Shown here: piece by piece, positions 1 through 10,803 of the stretch
How positions within the stretch are numbered: the first letter of the stretch is position 1
Layout of the letters: every line of letters begins with the position of its first letter
Origin: Rhodoblastus sp963704565
GTDB taxonomy: Bacteria > Pseudomonadota > Alphaproteobacteria > Rhizobiales > Beijerinckiaceae
Direction of reading: 5' to 3'
Length of the DNA: 64,000 nt
Assembly (NCBI GenBank): GCA_963704565.1
Contig: OY969917.1
Span: 2,108,001-2,172,000, forward strand
The notes under the pieces: model-generated
Databases searched by the model: none
What the model was told of the DNA's origin: nothing
Seen by the model: the letters and a program-made list of their open reading frames with translations, nothing else
Made by a program: the position numbers and the translations under genes

Positions 1-1
1 C

Positions 2-406
2 CCCATCCGCGTCTATTACGAGGACACGGATTTCACCGGCCTCGTCTATCACGCCAATTTTTTGCGCTTCATCGAGCGCGCCCGCACTGAAATGCTGCGC
101 GAGCTGGGCTTTCACCAGGGCGCGATCCATGCCGGCGAGAATGGCGACGCCCTGTTTTTCGTGGTCGCGCGGATGCAGCTCGAATTTTTGAAGCCGGCGC
201 GGATGGACGATCTGCTCATTGTCGAAACCAGGCCGCTCAAGGTCACCGCCGCCACGATAGAGCTGGAGCAGATTGTGCGGCGCGAGGCGGACATTCTTTT
301 CACGGCAAAAGTTCTGGTCGCGGCGCTGGCCGGCGGCAAGCCGCGCCGCCTGCCGCGCGAAATGCGCGAAAAGCTTGCGCTGGGCGCGGCGCCGCACAAA
401 ACGTAA
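2..406 (+). CDS. ybgC: YbgC-type acyl-CoA thioesterase (5' end cut by window edge)
   Basis: Hotdog-fold thioesterase of the Tol-Pal-associated YbgC family, which hydrolyses short-chain acyl-CoA thioesters in the cytoplasm. The reading frame is open from the window edge and begins VYYEDTDFTGLVYHANFLRF; the Asp in the YYEDTDFTGxVYHANY-like block is the family's catalytic Asp. Only about the first ten residues seem to be missing, so no start can be chosen. It lies directly upstream of tolQ on the same strand, the classical ybgC-tolQRAB-pal order, which supports the identity. What it contributes to envelope function is not settled for the family. Confidence 0.9.
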   Translation, partial: PIRVYYEDTDFTGLVYHANFLRFIERARTEMLRELGFHQGAIHAGENGDALFFVVARMQLEFLKPARMDDLLIVETRPLKVTAATIELEQIVRREADILFTAKVLVAALAGGKPRRLPREMREKLALGAAPHKT

Positions 407-557
407 CCCATTCTTAACCACGCGCCGTGCTTAACTTACGGTGAACGGCCGGCGCGCTTTTTCAGCGGTCCGGGCCGCAGAATTGACCGATTTCCAAGGC
501 AGAGGGTCACGCGCGTGCAAAAATCGCGCGCCGCCGGATTTGCGAGGGACCGCCTTC

Positions 558-1286
558 ATGAACGAAATCGCCGCCACGCCGCTCGCCGCCGCCGGGGCGC
601 AGGCTTCCGTCTTCGCCATGTTCTGGGGCGCGTCCGTCGTCGTCAAGCTGGTGATGATCGGCCTGCTCGCGTCCTCGGTCTGGTGCTGGGCGATCATCAT
701 CAACAAGACCATGCTGATCCGCCGCGCCCGCGCCGCCATCGAGAATTTCGAAAATCTGTTCTGGTCCGGCAATTCGCTCGAAGACCTCTATCATTCGCTC
801 GCGGCGCAGCACACCACGGCCACCGCCTCGCTGTTCGTCGCCGCCATGCGCGAATGGAAGCGCTCGTTCCAGAACGCCCACGCCTCCTTCGTCGGCCTGC
901 AATCGCGCATCGAGAAAGTGCTCGACGTGTCGATCGCCCGCGAGGTGGAAAAGCTCGAATCCAACCTGCTGGTGCTGGCCACCGTCGCCTCGGCCGGGCC
1001 ATTCATCGGCCTGTTCGGCACGGTATGGGGCATCATGACCTCGTTTCGCTCCATCGCGCTTTCGAAAAACACCTCGCTCGCCGTGGTCGCGCCCGGCATC
1101 GCCGAGGCCTTGCTCGCCACCGCCCTCGGCCTGTTCGCCGCCATTCCGGCGCTGATCGCCTATAACAAGCTGTCCGGCGACGTCGCCAAGACCCAGGCGC
1201 GGATGGAGAGCTTCGCCGACGAATTCTCCGCCATCCTGTCCCGGCAGATCGACCAGCACGCCGGACAGCGCAACAACGCGGCCTGA
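558..1286 (+). CDS. tolQ: TolQ, inner-membrane proton channel subunit
   Basis: MotA/TolQ/ExbB-family protein, 242 residues. With TolR it forms the proton-driven motor that energises TolA during outer-membrane constriction. Three hydrophobic segments are visible at about residues 21-47, 138-160 and 178-202, the family arrangement, with a large cytoplasmic loop between the first two and the conserved GPFIGLFGTVWGIM stretch in the second. The ATG at 558 (MNEIAATPLA) was chosen over the longer frame from 441, because the upstream part has no family character and the N-terminus then has normal length. tolR starts 12 bases downstream. Confidence 0.95.
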   Translation: MNEIAATPLAAAGAQASVFAMFWGASVVVKLVMIGLLASSVWCWAIIINKTMLIRRARAAIENFENLFWSGNSLEDLYHSLAAQHTTATASLFVAAMREWKRSFQNAHASFVGLQSRIEKVLDVSIAREVEKLESNLLVLATVASAGPFIGLFGTVWGIMTSFRSIALSKNTSLAVVAPGIAEALLATALGLFAAIPALIAYNKLSGDVAKTQARMESFADEFSAILSRQIDQHAGQRNNAA

Positions 1287-1298
1287 AGGAGCAGCCCC

Positions 1299-1775
1299 AT
1301 GGGTATGGCGGTTTCATCCGGCGGAAAAGGCGGCCGGCGGCGGCGCGGCGTGCCGCGCTATCGCGCCATGGCCGACATCAACATGACGCCGTTCATCGAC
1401 GTCATGCTGGTGCTGCTGATCATTTTCATGGTCGCGGCGCCGCTGCTGTCCTCGGGCGTGCCGATCGACCTGCCGGCGACCAAGGCCGGCGAACTGAATA
1501 TCGACAAGAAGCCGATCGCCATTTCGATCGACGAGCATGGCGATCTCTATCTGATGGACCAGAAGATCGCCGATTCCGACCTTATTCCCGGCGTCCAGGC
1601 CCAGGCCAAGGACGGCGCCGACGAGCGCGTCTATGTGCGCGCCGCGAAACAGGTGCCCTACGGGCGGGTCGCCGACATCATGTCCGACCTCACGGCGGCG
1701 GGCTTCAAGAAGGTCGCCTTGGTGACCAGCCAGCAGACGGATCAGCAAGGGAACAGTCAGGGTCAGGCGAAGTGA
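1299..1775 (+). CDS. tolR: TolR, Tol motor subunit
   Basis: ExbD/TolR-family protein, 158 residues. It has a basic N-terminal tail (residues 9-22), one membrane helix at about 33-52 and a periplasmic domain. The proton-relay Asp of the family is visible as Asp34 in the block MTPFIDVMLVLLIIF. It pairs with TolQ to couple the proton gradient to TolA. Its TGA stop overlaps the GTG start of tolA within the four bases GTGA, so translational coupling is likely. Confidence 0.95.
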   Translation: MGMAVSSGGKGGRRRRGVPRYRAMADINMTPFIDVMLVLLIIFMVAAPLLSSGVPIDLPATKAGELNIDKKPIAISIDEHGDLYLMDQKIADSDLIPGVQAQAKDGADERVYVRAAKQVPYGRVADIMSDLTAAGFKKVALVTSQQTDQQGNSQGQAK

Positions 1776-2773
1776 GGTTTTCGCGTTCGGAGCCGGGTTT
1801 TCTCGTCTCGGCGGCGGTCCATCTCGGGCTGCTGGCGTTTCTGCTCGTCCATTTTTCCCATGACGAGAAATTCGCCGACGCGACGGAGGCGATCCCGGTC
1901 GAGACTGTCACCGACGCCCAGTTCCATGAGATCATGCAGGGCGAGAAGACCGCCAAGCTGGCGGAAAAGCCCCAGGCCGACAAGGTCGCCGAACCCTCCG
2001 AGCCAAAACCGGCTCCGCCGCCCCCGCCGCGGCCGCCGATCCCGCCGCCGCCGGTTCCTCCGCCGCCGCCGCCGCCGCGCCCGGCGCCGCCCGCCAAGGC
2101 GGCGCCGCCCGAGCCCGAAAAGCAAGTCGAACGCGAGGACGCGGAGACGGTCCGGCCGCCGCCGCGCCCGCCAAAGCCGGAAAAGGCCGAACGGAAGCCC
2201 GCGCCCGAGCCGCCGAAGCGTCCGCCGGAAAAGCCGGCTCCCAAGCCGCCCAAACTCGACGAAGTGGCCAAGCTGCTGTCGCAGAGCCAGGACAAGCCGG
2301 CGCCGAAACCCAAGACCCAGAACGACAAGCCGCGCCAGAGCGCCAATCTCGACGAAGTCGCCAAGCTGCTTGACGAGAAGGCGCCGGACGCGAAATTCAC
2401 CACCGGGCGCGAGGTCAGCCACGCCGCCGCCTTGGGCGCGCGTCACGCCGCCGGCGCGCATATGTCGCCGTCGATGGCCGATGCGCTCGGGGCCCTGCTG
2501 CAGGAGCAATACAAGCAGTGCTGGAACTATCTGCCGCTGACCGGCGACAAATATGTCGCCAAGATCCGCGTGTCCTACCGGCCGGACGGCTCGCTCGCCG
2601 GCCAGCCGGTGCTGCTCAATCCGCCGTCGGACCCCAATTTCCGGGGTTTGGCCGAAAGCGCCTTGCGCGCGGTGCGGCGCTGCAATCCGCTTCGCATTCC
2701 CGCCCAATACCAGCCCTATTATGACCAGTGGAAGGATTGGGTGGTCGGCTTCGACCCCGAAATCCTGAATTAG
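1772..2773 (+). CDS. tolA: TolA, envelope-spanning linker
   Basis: TolA joins the TolQR motor to Pal/TolB across the periplasm. The 333-residue protein starts with GTG overlapping the tolR stop. It has one N-terminal membrane anchor (about residues 11-27), a very long Pro/Lys/Glu/Ala-rich linker (about 80-220) with PPPPPP runs, and a C-terminal domain from about residue 245 containing a CWNYLP...KIRVSYRPDGSL pattern typical of TonB/TolA C-domains. The linker has polyproline character rather than the long Ala/Lys helix of enteric TolA. The TAG stop is the first element of a palindromic repeat (2771-2870). Confidence 0.92.
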   Translation: MRFSRSEPGFLVSAAVHLGLLAFLLVHFSHDEKFADATEAIPVETVTDAQFHEIMQGEKTAKLAEKPQADKVAEPSEPKPAPPPPPRPPIPPPPVPPPPPPPRPAPPAKAAPPEPEKQVEREDAETVRPPPRPPKPEKAERKPAPEPPKRPPEKPAPKPPKLDEVAKLLSQSQDKPAPKPKTQNDKPRQSANLDEVAKLLDEKAPDAKFTTGREVSHAAALGARHAAGAHMSPSMADALGALLQEQYKQCWNYLPLTGDKYVAKIRVSYRPDGSLAGQPVLLNPPSDPNFRGLAESALRAVRRCNPLRIPAQYQPYYDQWKDWVVGFDPEILN

Positions 2774-2870
2774 AGCCTTTCCGTTCCTTCGGAATCGGAA
2801 TAAGTCTCTAATTCATTGTTCTAACGCATATTCTTGTCCAAAAAGTCTGCAACTTTTTGGGAATATGCTC
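2772..2870 (+). repeat. Two-hairpin palindromic repeat, family 1, copy A (full length)
   Basis: An element of about 100 bases starting at the tolA stop codon. The first half carries a short imperfect hairpin (TTCCGTTCCTTCGGAATCGGAA, about 2778-2800, read with its flanks). The second half is a near-perfect palindrome from GCATATTC (2826-2833) to GAATATGC (2861-2868), enclosing TTGTCC-AAAAAGT...ACTTTTTGGG. The same unit recurs at 20152-20254 in opposite orientation, and its second half recurs at 34159-34219. I see no coding potential; it looks like a REP/MITE-type non-autonomous repeat. Confidence 0.85.
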
Positions 2871-2910
2871 TAGCCGCCAACGTCCCGCTTTGAACTCCAG
2901 GACCGCGCCC

Positions 2911-4215
2911 ATGTCGTTCACGCCCAGCCGCCGCGCCGCCGCCGCCATGTTCGGCGGCCTCGCCCTCAGTCCCCTTCTGCCCCGGCATTCGATGGCCGAG
3001 CGTTATCTCGACGTGCATGGCGGCGGCAATTTCACGCCGGTCAATGTCGCCATCGTCCCCTTCGGCGGCGACGGCGGCGCGGCGATCGCCTCGGTCATCG
3101 TCAATAATTTCAAGCGCTCGGTCTTCATCAATCCGGTGGACGCCGGCGCGGCGGGCGCGGGCGTCAGCCCCGACGCCGCCCCGAACATGGCGGCCTTCCA
3201 AGCGCTCAACGCCCAATATGCCGTGGTCGGCCGCTCGGCGCGCGGCGGCGACGGCCGCATGAAGACCGAATTCCGCCTATGGGACGTCGGCGCGGGCAAT
3301 CAGGTCGCCGGCCAGCAATATGTCACCGATCCCAAGAATTCGCGGCGCGTCGCCCATATCATCTCGGACGCGATCTTTTCCAAGGTGACCGGCGAAGGCG
3401 GCTTTTTCGACACTCGCATCGCCTTCGTGGACGAGACCGGGCCGCGCCAGACCCGCCGCAAGAGGCTGACGATCATGGATCTGGACGGCGCCAATGTCCG
3501 TTATCTGACGCGCGGCGACGATCTGGTGGTGACGCCGCGTTTCTCGCCCAATTCGCAGGAGCTGACCTATATGTCCTTCGGCGCGGAAGACCCCAGGGTC
3601 TTCCTGCTCAATATCGACACCGGACAGCGCGAGGTGGTCGGCAATTTCCCCGGCATGACCTTCTCGCCGCGTTTCTCGCCGGATGGCCAGCGCATCGTCA
3701 TGTCGCTGGAGGATAACGGCGTCGCCAATCTCTACAGCATGGACGTGCGGTCGCGCGCCACCACGCGGCTGACCGATTCCGCGGCCATCGACACCTCGCC
3801 CTGCTATTCGCCGGACGGCGCGCGAATTTGTTTCGAATCGGATCGCGGCGGCACGCAGCAGATCTATATCATGAGCGCGGGCGGCGGCGCCGCCACCCGA
3901 ATCAGTTTCGGCCAAGGCCGCTATTCGACCCCGGTCTGGTCGCCCAAGGGCCATTATATCGCCTTCACCCGCCAATCGAGCGGCGGCTTCGCCATCGGCG
4001 TGATCAAGCCGGACGGCTCGGGCGAGCGCATTCTGGTCGAAAGCTTCCACAACGAGGGGCCGACCTGGGCCCCCAACGGGCTTTTCGTGATGTTTTTCCG
4101 CAATGTGAATGGCGGTGCGCAACTCTATATGCGGGACATTTTCGGCCACGGCGAATTCGAGGTTCCGACGCCGAACTTCGGCTCCGACCCTTCCTGGAGC
4201 GGCCTGATCGGCTAA
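2911..4215 (+). CDS. tolB: TolB, periplasmic beta-propeller of the Tol-Pal system
   Basis: The 434-residue protein has an N-terminal TolB domain and a C-terminal propeller made of WD40-like PD40 repeats (recurring TPRFSPN / SPDGxRIxFxS blocks, e.g. FSPDGQRIVMS and YSPDGARICFES). It binds Pal and the TolA C-domain in the periplasm. The ATG at 2911 was chosen because the protein then begins with a short export signal. That signal carries an Arg-Arg pair at residues 7-8 before a hydrophobic stretch, so Tat export is possible but unproven. It is separated from tolA by repeat copy A, so its own promoter may lie downstream of the repeat. Confidence 0.95.
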   Translation: MSFTPSRRAAAAMFGGLALSPLLPRHSMAERYLDVHGGGNFTPVNVAIVPFGGDGGAAIASVIVNNFKRSVFINPVDAGAAGAGVSPDAAPNMAAFQALNAQYAVVGRSARGGDGRMKTEFRLWDVGAGNQVAGQQYVTDPKNSRRVAHIISDAIFSKVTGEGGFFDTRIAFVDETGPRQTRRKRLTIMDLDGANVRYLTRGDDLVVTPRFSPNSQELTYMSFGAEDPRVFLLNIDTGQREVVGNFPGMTFSPRFSPDGQRIVMSLEDNGVANLYSMDVRSRATTRLTDSAAIDTSPCYSPDGARICFESDRGGTQQIYIMSAGGGAATRISFGQGRYSTPVWSPKGHYIAFTRQSSGGFAIGVIKPDGSGERILVESFHNEGPTWAPNGLFVMFFRNVNGGAQLYMRDIFGHGEFEVPTPNFGSDPSWSGLIG

Positions 4216-4358
4216 AAATTCCCTCCTCGCCCCATTGCCGCCATGAACGCCCTGTTAACCACGCCGGGAAAGATCACAAAGCCGCCTGAATTCATAACCT
4301 TTCATCAAGGTTACGAAAACGCTCGCTTAACATTCGCGGTCTAGGACTTGAAGCAGAA

Positions 4359-4381
4359 CCCGCCAGTTTCGTTCTGGCGGG
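4359..4381 (+). other. Hairpin in the tolB-pal intergenic region
   Basis: Perfect 8-bp inverted repeat CCCGCCAG/CTGGCGGG with a 7-base loop TTTCGTT, in the 248-base gap between tolB and pal. No run of T follows, so it is not a convincing intrinsic terminator. It may stabilise or delimit the pal mRNA. Its position about 80 bases before the pal start suggests a 5' untranslated element. Confidence 0.4.
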
Positions 4382-4463
4382 GGGTTTGGCGAAGTGAGCG
4401 TAACGGCGCCCGGGCGGCGAGGGTTCGTCCCCACCCCGGCTGTCTGGTAAAGGAGCGCAACGG

Positions 4464-4976
4464 ATGAAGAAATTTGGTTCGATGGTCGGCCTGAAGCACG
4501 CCGCCTTTCTCGCTGCGGCGCTGGCTCTCGGGGCCTGCGCCAAGAACCCGACCGACATGGCGGGCATCGACGGGCGCGGCGGCGCCGGCATGTCGGGCTC
4601 GGCCATTCCCGGCTCGCAGCAGGATTTCGCGGTCAATGTCGGCGACCGCGTCTTTTTCGACAGCGACTCCAGCCAGTTGAGCGCCACGGCCCAGGCCACG
4701 TTGGACAAGCAGGCGGGCTGGCTCAACCGCTACCCGAATTACCGTTTCACCATCGAGGGACACGCCGACGAGCGCGGCACCCGCGAATATAACTTCGCGC
4801 TGGGCGCCCGCCGCGCCCAGACGACCAAGGATTATCTGGTCTCGCGCGGCGTTTCCGCCGCGCGCATGAAGACCATTTCCTACGGCAAGGAACGCCCGGT
4901 CGCGGTCTGCGACGATATTTCCTGCTGGTCGCAGAACCGTCGCGCCGTCACCGTCCTGCACGGCGGCCAGAGCTGA
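4464..4976 (+). CDS. pal: Pal, peptidoglycan-associated lipoprotein
   Basis: Outer-membrane lipoprotein of 170 residues that binds peptidoglycan and TolB. The signal peptide ends in a lipobox LGAC with lipidated Cys25. The C-terminal OmpA-like domain shows FFDSDSSQLS and the peptidoglycan-binding block GHADERGTREYN. An extra pair of Cys (VAVCDDISCW) near the C-terminus could form a disulfide. It is followed by a strong intrinsic terminator at 5003-5030, which closes the tol-pal transcript. Confidence 0.96.
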   Translation: MKKFGSMVGLKHAAFLAAALALGACAKNPTDMAGIDGRGGAGMSGSAIPGSQQDFAVNVGDRVFFDSDSSQLSATAQATLDKQAGWLNRYPNYRFTIEGHADERGTREYNFALGARRAQTTKDYLVSRGVSAARMKTISYGKERPVAVCDDISCWSQNRRAVTVLHGGQS

Positions 4977-5002
4977 TCCGGTTGAAAGCCTCGATGAATC
5001 GC

Positions 5003-5030
5003 GCCGGCGCCCTCAAGCGCCGGCTTTTTT
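5003..5030 (+). terminator. Intrinsic terminator after pal
   Basis: Perfect 8-bp stem GCCGGCGC/GCGCCGGC with loop CCTCAA (5011-5016), directly followed by six T residues (5025-5030). This is a textbook rho-independent terminator on the plus strand. It separates pal from cpoB. Confidence 0.85.
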
Positions 5031-5131
5031 CGTCTCTGTGGCCAGAAAGCAACGCCCGCGCCACTTTTTTACCTCAACGCGGCGCGACATATGTTAAGAG
5101 GGAATTCTCCCCCGCCGAGGTTCGAACAAGG

Positions 5132-6205
5132 ATGGCCGTTTTGTCGCCGCGCGCTCTTGGTTTCGTCGCGTCACCCAAGAATTTGATCGTGGCTCTCGCC
5201 GCCGCCGCGCTGGTCTCCAGCGCCGGCGCGGCGCGGGCCCAGTTCTTCGACCGCCCCCCGGCCAGCGTCCCCAATCAGGGCGGCGACGCGCCGAGTCAGG
5301 ACACATCGGAGCTTCTGCGCGTCGACCGGCTCGAAAACCAGGTCCGCAATCTGAACGGCCAGGTTGAGCAGTTGCAGTTTCAGGTCAAGCAGCTTGAGGA
5401 CGCCCTGCGCAAGTTCCAGTCCGATGTGGACACCCGCATCGACCAGCCCTCCGGCCGCCCGCCGCGCCATCATTCGGAACTGACCGACGATCCGGGCGCC
5501 GGGCCGGCGGTCGCGGCCAATGTTCCGCCGCCGGCCGGCCCCGGCGTTCCCGCCGCCGCGGTCGCCGCCGACGCGCCTAATGACGCGCCCCCGGCCCCAA
5601 GCTCCGGCCCCGACGGCCGCCGCCACGACGCCTTCGACCCCGGCGCGCAGCCCAACGCGCCCGGCGCGCCCTTGCCGCTCGGATCACCCGATTCGGCCAG
5701 CCGGCCGCTCGACATCCGCCCGCCCTCCCTGCGCGACGGCGACGCCGTGGCTTCGACCGAAGCGCCCCCGGCGGCCGCCGTCCAGAACCCGCCGGCTCAG
5801 GTCGCGGCGCTCCCGCCCGAAGACGCGGTCAAGGCCGAATATGACGCCGCCGCCAGCGAACTGAAATCGCAGCATTACGACGCCGCGCAGCAGGCTTTCG
5901 GCGCCTTCGTGCAGAAAAATCCGCGCGGCCGTTACACCGCGCCGGCGATCTATCATCTTGGCGAGGCCTATTCCTTCCAGAACCGTCATCGCGAGGCGGC
6001 GGAGCAATTCCTGAAGATCGCCAAGGAATATTCGAAAAGCCCGGTGGCGCCCTACGCCATGGTGAGGCTCGGCATTTCGCTCGCCGCGCTCGGCGCCAAG
6101 GAGCAGGCCTGCGCCTTTTTCTCGGAAATGCCGCGCAAATATCCCAACGCCTCGGCGGCCGAAAAGCTCGCGGCCGAACGCGAGGCGAAAAAGGCCGCTT
6201 GCTGA
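5132..6205 (+). CDS. cpoB: CpoB/YbgF, Tol-Pal coordination TPR protein
   Basis: Periplasmic protein that links Tol-Pal constriction to septal peptidoglycan synthesis. The ATG at 5132 gives 357 residues and a signal peptide (hydrophobic LIVALAAAALVSS, then AARAQ). After it come a predicted coiled coil (LRVDRLENQVRNLNGQVEQL, about residues 63-100), a long Pro/Ala-rich linker, and C-terminal TPR repeats (YDAAQQAFGAFVQKNP; YHLGEAYSFQNRHREAAEQF). The frame is open further upstream to 4982, but that part runs through the terminator hairpin and lacks family character. The stop overlaps the TTG start of tilS. Confidence 0.9.
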   Translation: MAVLSPRALGFVASPKNLIVALAAAALVSSAGAARAQFFDRPPASVPNQGGDAPSQDTSELLRVDRLENQVRNLNGQVEQLQFQVKQLEDALRKFQSDVDTRIDQPSGRPPRHHSELTDDPGAGPAVAANVPPPAGPGVPAAAVAADAPNDAPPAPSSGPDGRRHDAFDPGAQPNAPGAPLPLGSPDSASRPLDIRPPSLRDGDAVASTEAPPAAAVQNPPAQVAALPPEDAVKAEYDAAASELKSQHYDAAQQAFGAFVQKNPRGRYTAPAIYHLGEAYSFQNRHREAAEQFLKIAKEYSKSPVAPYAMVRLGISLAALGAKEQACAFFSEMPRKYPNASAAEKLAAEREAKKAAC

Positions 6206-7242
6206 CGCCGGACGATCTCGACCCCGGCCGGCTGTTCGCCGGCTTTGAAAAGCTTTCCGGCCTGCTGATCGCGGTCTCGGGCGGCCCGGATTCCTTGGCC
6301 CTCACGCGCCTCGCCTGGCGCTGGCGCGACGCCGGCGCGGGGGTGGCGCTCCATATCGCCACGGTCGATCACGGGCTGCGGCCCGATTCGCGCGCGGAGG
6401 CGGAACAGGTCGGCCGCTGGGCGCGCGGCCTCGGTCTCGATCACGCCATTCTGCCCTGGCGCGGCGAAAGACCCAGGACCGGCGTGCAGGAAAAGGCCCG
6501 CGCCGCCCGCTATGCTCTGCTGTTCGATCATGCGCGCGCCATCGGCGCCGAGGCGGTCGCGACCGCCCACCACGCCGACGACCAATGGGAGACGATCCTG
6601 ATCCGCCTGGCGCGCGGCAGCGGGATTTCCGGCCTTTCGGGCATGGCGCGCGACCAGATGTTCGCCGGCGGGCGACTCGTCCGCCCGCTGCTCGGCCTGC
6701 CCAAACAGGCGCTGATCGATTTTTGCCGCCGCGAGGGGCAGGATTTTTTCGACGATCCGGCCAATTCCAACCCACTTTTCGCCCGCGCCCGCTGGCGCGC
6801 CCTCGGGCCGGCGCTGCAAGGCCTCGGTCTGACGGCGGACAGGCTGACGACCTTCGCCGGGCGGGCGCGCAAGGCCGAAGAGGCGATCGAGGCGGCGGCG
6901 CGCGGGTTTCTGGCCGGCGCGGCGACATTGGAGCCCGATGTTTACGACCTGCGCCAAAACGAGGGCGCGCCATTGGCGGTTTTCGAGCGTTTTCTGGCTC
7001 TGGCCCTGGCGCGGGTCGCCGGCGCGCCGCCGGCGCGGCTGGAGCGGCTGGAGGCTTTGGCGAAAAATTTGCAAATGGCGCGGCAGAATGGCGAAATCCT
7101 GCGCGCGACGCTCGGGGGATGCGCGGCGCGGCTCGACGCGCGCGGGCTTTTGACGCTGCGTCGGGAAAAGGCGCGCCGACGCGGCTTGTCCGTCGCAAGC
7201 GCAAGCATAACAGGCGATTTTGGCGGGCCCTTGCCCGATTGA
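6199..7242 (+). CDS. tilS: TilS, tRNA(Ile)-lysidine synthetase
   Basis: ATP-dependent ligase that attaches lysine to C34 of tRNA-Ile(CAU), changing both its charging and its decoding. The N-type ATP PPi-loop SGGPDS is at residues 27-32, with VDHGLR and HHADDQWET blocks downstream that are typical of the family. At about 347 residues it fits the shorter TilS forms. The start is TTG at 6199, seven bases inside the cpoB stop region, so it is probably translated by coupling; no in-frame ATG precedes the PP-loop. ftsH follows after about 95 bases. Confidence 0.9.
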   Translation: MLTPDDLDPGRLFAGFEKLSGLLIAVSGGPDSLALTRLAWRWRDAGAGVALHIATVDHGLRPDSRAEAEQVGRWARGLGLDHAILPWRGERPRTGVQEKARAARYALLFDHARAIGAEAVATAHHADDQWETILIRLARGSGISGLSGMARDQMFAGGRLVRPLLGLPKQALIDFCRREGQDFFDDPANSNPLFARARWRALGPALQGLGLTADRLTTFAGRARKAEEAIEAAARGFLAGAATLEPDVYDLRQNEGAPLAVFERFLALALARVAGAPPARLERLEALAKNLQMARQNGEILRATLGGCAARLDARGLLTLRREKARRRGLSVASASITGDFGGPLPD

Positions 7243-7337
7243 CACGCGACTTCACTTGGCAAGGCGGCTCGCCGGGCCTACATATCGACAATATCAAGCG
7301 AGCGACGCTCGACCGGAGAGGCTCCGCAGGACCGAAG

Positions 7338-9269
<1,932 letters not shown>

Positions 9270-9296
9270 CCCGGCCGCTCCAGCCGCAAATTTCAG

Positions 9297-9327
9297 CCCG
9301 CGGGCGAAATCTTCCCGCGGGTTTTCC
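9297..9327 (+). terminator. Intrinsic terminator after ftsH
   Basis: Stem formed by CCCGCGGG (9297-9304) and CCCGCGGG (9314-9321), which are mutually complementary, with a 9-base loop and then TTTTCC. It lies 28 bases past the ftsH stop and reads on the plus strand. Confidence 0.75.
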
Positions 9328-9454
9328 TTTGCCCGCGCCGGCTCGCGGGCTTGTTAAACCTGTATATCTTTTGTGAACGCCGCTCAGCCATAGTTCGATT
9401 ATATTCAGGCGGATTTTCATGATTCCCGCCGCCTCAGACGGAGAAGCTCTGCCC

Positions 9455-10795
9455 ATGAGCCGCAAATATTTTGGCACCGACGGCATTCGCGGTCTCGCCA
9501 ACAAGGTCATCACCCCGGAACTGGCCCTCAAAGTCGGTCAGGCGGCGGGTCTGACCTTTCAGAACGGCGACTATCGTCACCGTGTGGTGATCGGCAAGGA
9601 CACGCGGCTATCCGGCTATATGATCGAATACGCCTTGGTCGCCGGCTTCACTTCGGTCGGGATGGACGTGCTGCTGCTCGGCCCGATGCCGACGCCCGCC
9701 GTCGCCATGCTCACCCGCTCGATGCGCGCCGATCTCGGCGTGATGATCTCGGCCTCGCACAATCCCTTCGAGGACAATGGCATCAAATTGTTCGGCCCGC
9801 AGGGTTTCAAGCTCTCCGACGAGGTCGAGCGGCAGATCGAGACCCTGGTCGATTCCGACATGGCCCAGAAACTCGCCAAGCCGGCCGATTTAGGCCGGGC
9901 GCGGCGTGTGGACGACGTGCGCGCCCGCTATGTCGAATTCGCCAAGCACACGCTTCCCCGGAATATGTCCTTCGAGGGCATGCGCGTCGTGATCGATTGC
10001 GCCAATGGCGCCGGCTACAAGGTGGCGCCGGAGGCCTTGTGGGAACTGGGCGCCGAAGTCTTTTCGCTCGGCGTCGAGCCGGACGGCATGAACATCAACC
10101 GCGACGTCGGCTCGACCGCGCCGGAAGCGCTCTCGCGCAAGGTCCGCGAATTGCGCGCCGATATCGGCATTGCGCTGGACGGCGACGCCGACCGGGTGCT
10201 GATCGTGGACGAGAACGGCCATCTGGTCGACGGCGACCAGCTCATGGCGGTGGTCGCCCAGGACTGGAACGCCGAAGGGCGGCTGTCGCAGCCCGGCATT
10301 GTCGCGACCGTCATGTCCAATCTCGGGCTGGAGCGCTACCTTCAGTCGATCGGCCTGTCGCTGGCGCGCACCCCGGTCGGCGACCGCTATGTGCTCGAAC
10401 ATATGCGCGAGCATGGCTACAATATCGGCGGCGAACAGTCGGGCCACATGATCCTGTCGGATTATTCCACCACCGGCGACGGTCTCGTCGCGGCCATGCA
10501 GGTCATGGCGGTGGTCAAGCGGCGCAACCGCCCGGTATCGGAAGTTTGCCACGCCTTCGACCCCCTGCCGCAAATCCTGAAAAACGTGCGCTTCAAGGGC
10601 GGCAGGCCGCTGGAGGCGAAAGGGGTCTCCAAGGCGATCGAAGCGGCCAAGCAAAAGCTCGGAAAGGGCGGCCGGCTGGTGATCCGCCCCTCCGGCACGG
10701 AACCGGTGATCCGGGTGATGGCGGAAGGCGACGACCGCGCCTTGGTCGAGCAGATCGTCAACGACGTTTGCGAAGCGGTGACGGCGGCGGCGTGA
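9455..10795 (+). CDS. glmM: GlmM, phosphoglucosamine mutase
   Basis: Converts glucosamine-6-phosphate to glucosamine-1-phosphate for UDP-GlcNAc, peptidoglycan and LPS synthesis. It is 446 residues. The N-terminus reads KYFGTDGIRG. The phosphoserine loop ISASHNP has catalytic Ser101. The metal-binding loop is DGDADR, and the C-terminal phosphate-binding loop reads RPSGTEPVIRVM. ATG 9455 is preferred over 9419 because the family N-terminus starts at this Met. It is the last plus-strand gene before the convergent rlu gene, only 8 bases away. Confidence 0.97.
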   Translation: MSRKYFGTDGIRGLANKVITPELALKVGQAAGLTFQNGDYRHRVVIGKDTRLSGYMIEYALVAGFTSVGMDVLLLGPMPTPAVAMLTRSMRADLGVMISASHNPFEDNGIKLFGPQGFKLSDEVERQIETLVDSDMAQKLAKPADLGRARRVDDVRARYVEFAKHTLPRNMSFEGMRVVIDCANGAGYKVAPEALWELGAEVFSLGVEPDGMNINRDVGSTAPEALSRKVRELRADIGIALDGDADRVLIVDENGHLVDGDQLMAVVAQDWNAEGRLSQPGIVATVMSNLGLERYLQSIGLSLARTPVGDRYVLEHMREHGYNIGGEQSGHMILSDYSTTGDGLVAAMQVMAVVKRRNRPVSEVCHAFDPLPQILKNVRFKGGRPLEAKGVSKAIEAAKQKLGKGGRLVIRPSGTEPVIRVMAEGDDRALVEQIVNDVCEAVTAAA

Positions 10796-10803
10796 CCGCG
10801 CCT

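Noticed and set aside
6585..7337. Upstream extension of the ftsH frame
   Set aside because: It overlaps tilS and lacks FtsH features; ATG 7338 fits the family start.
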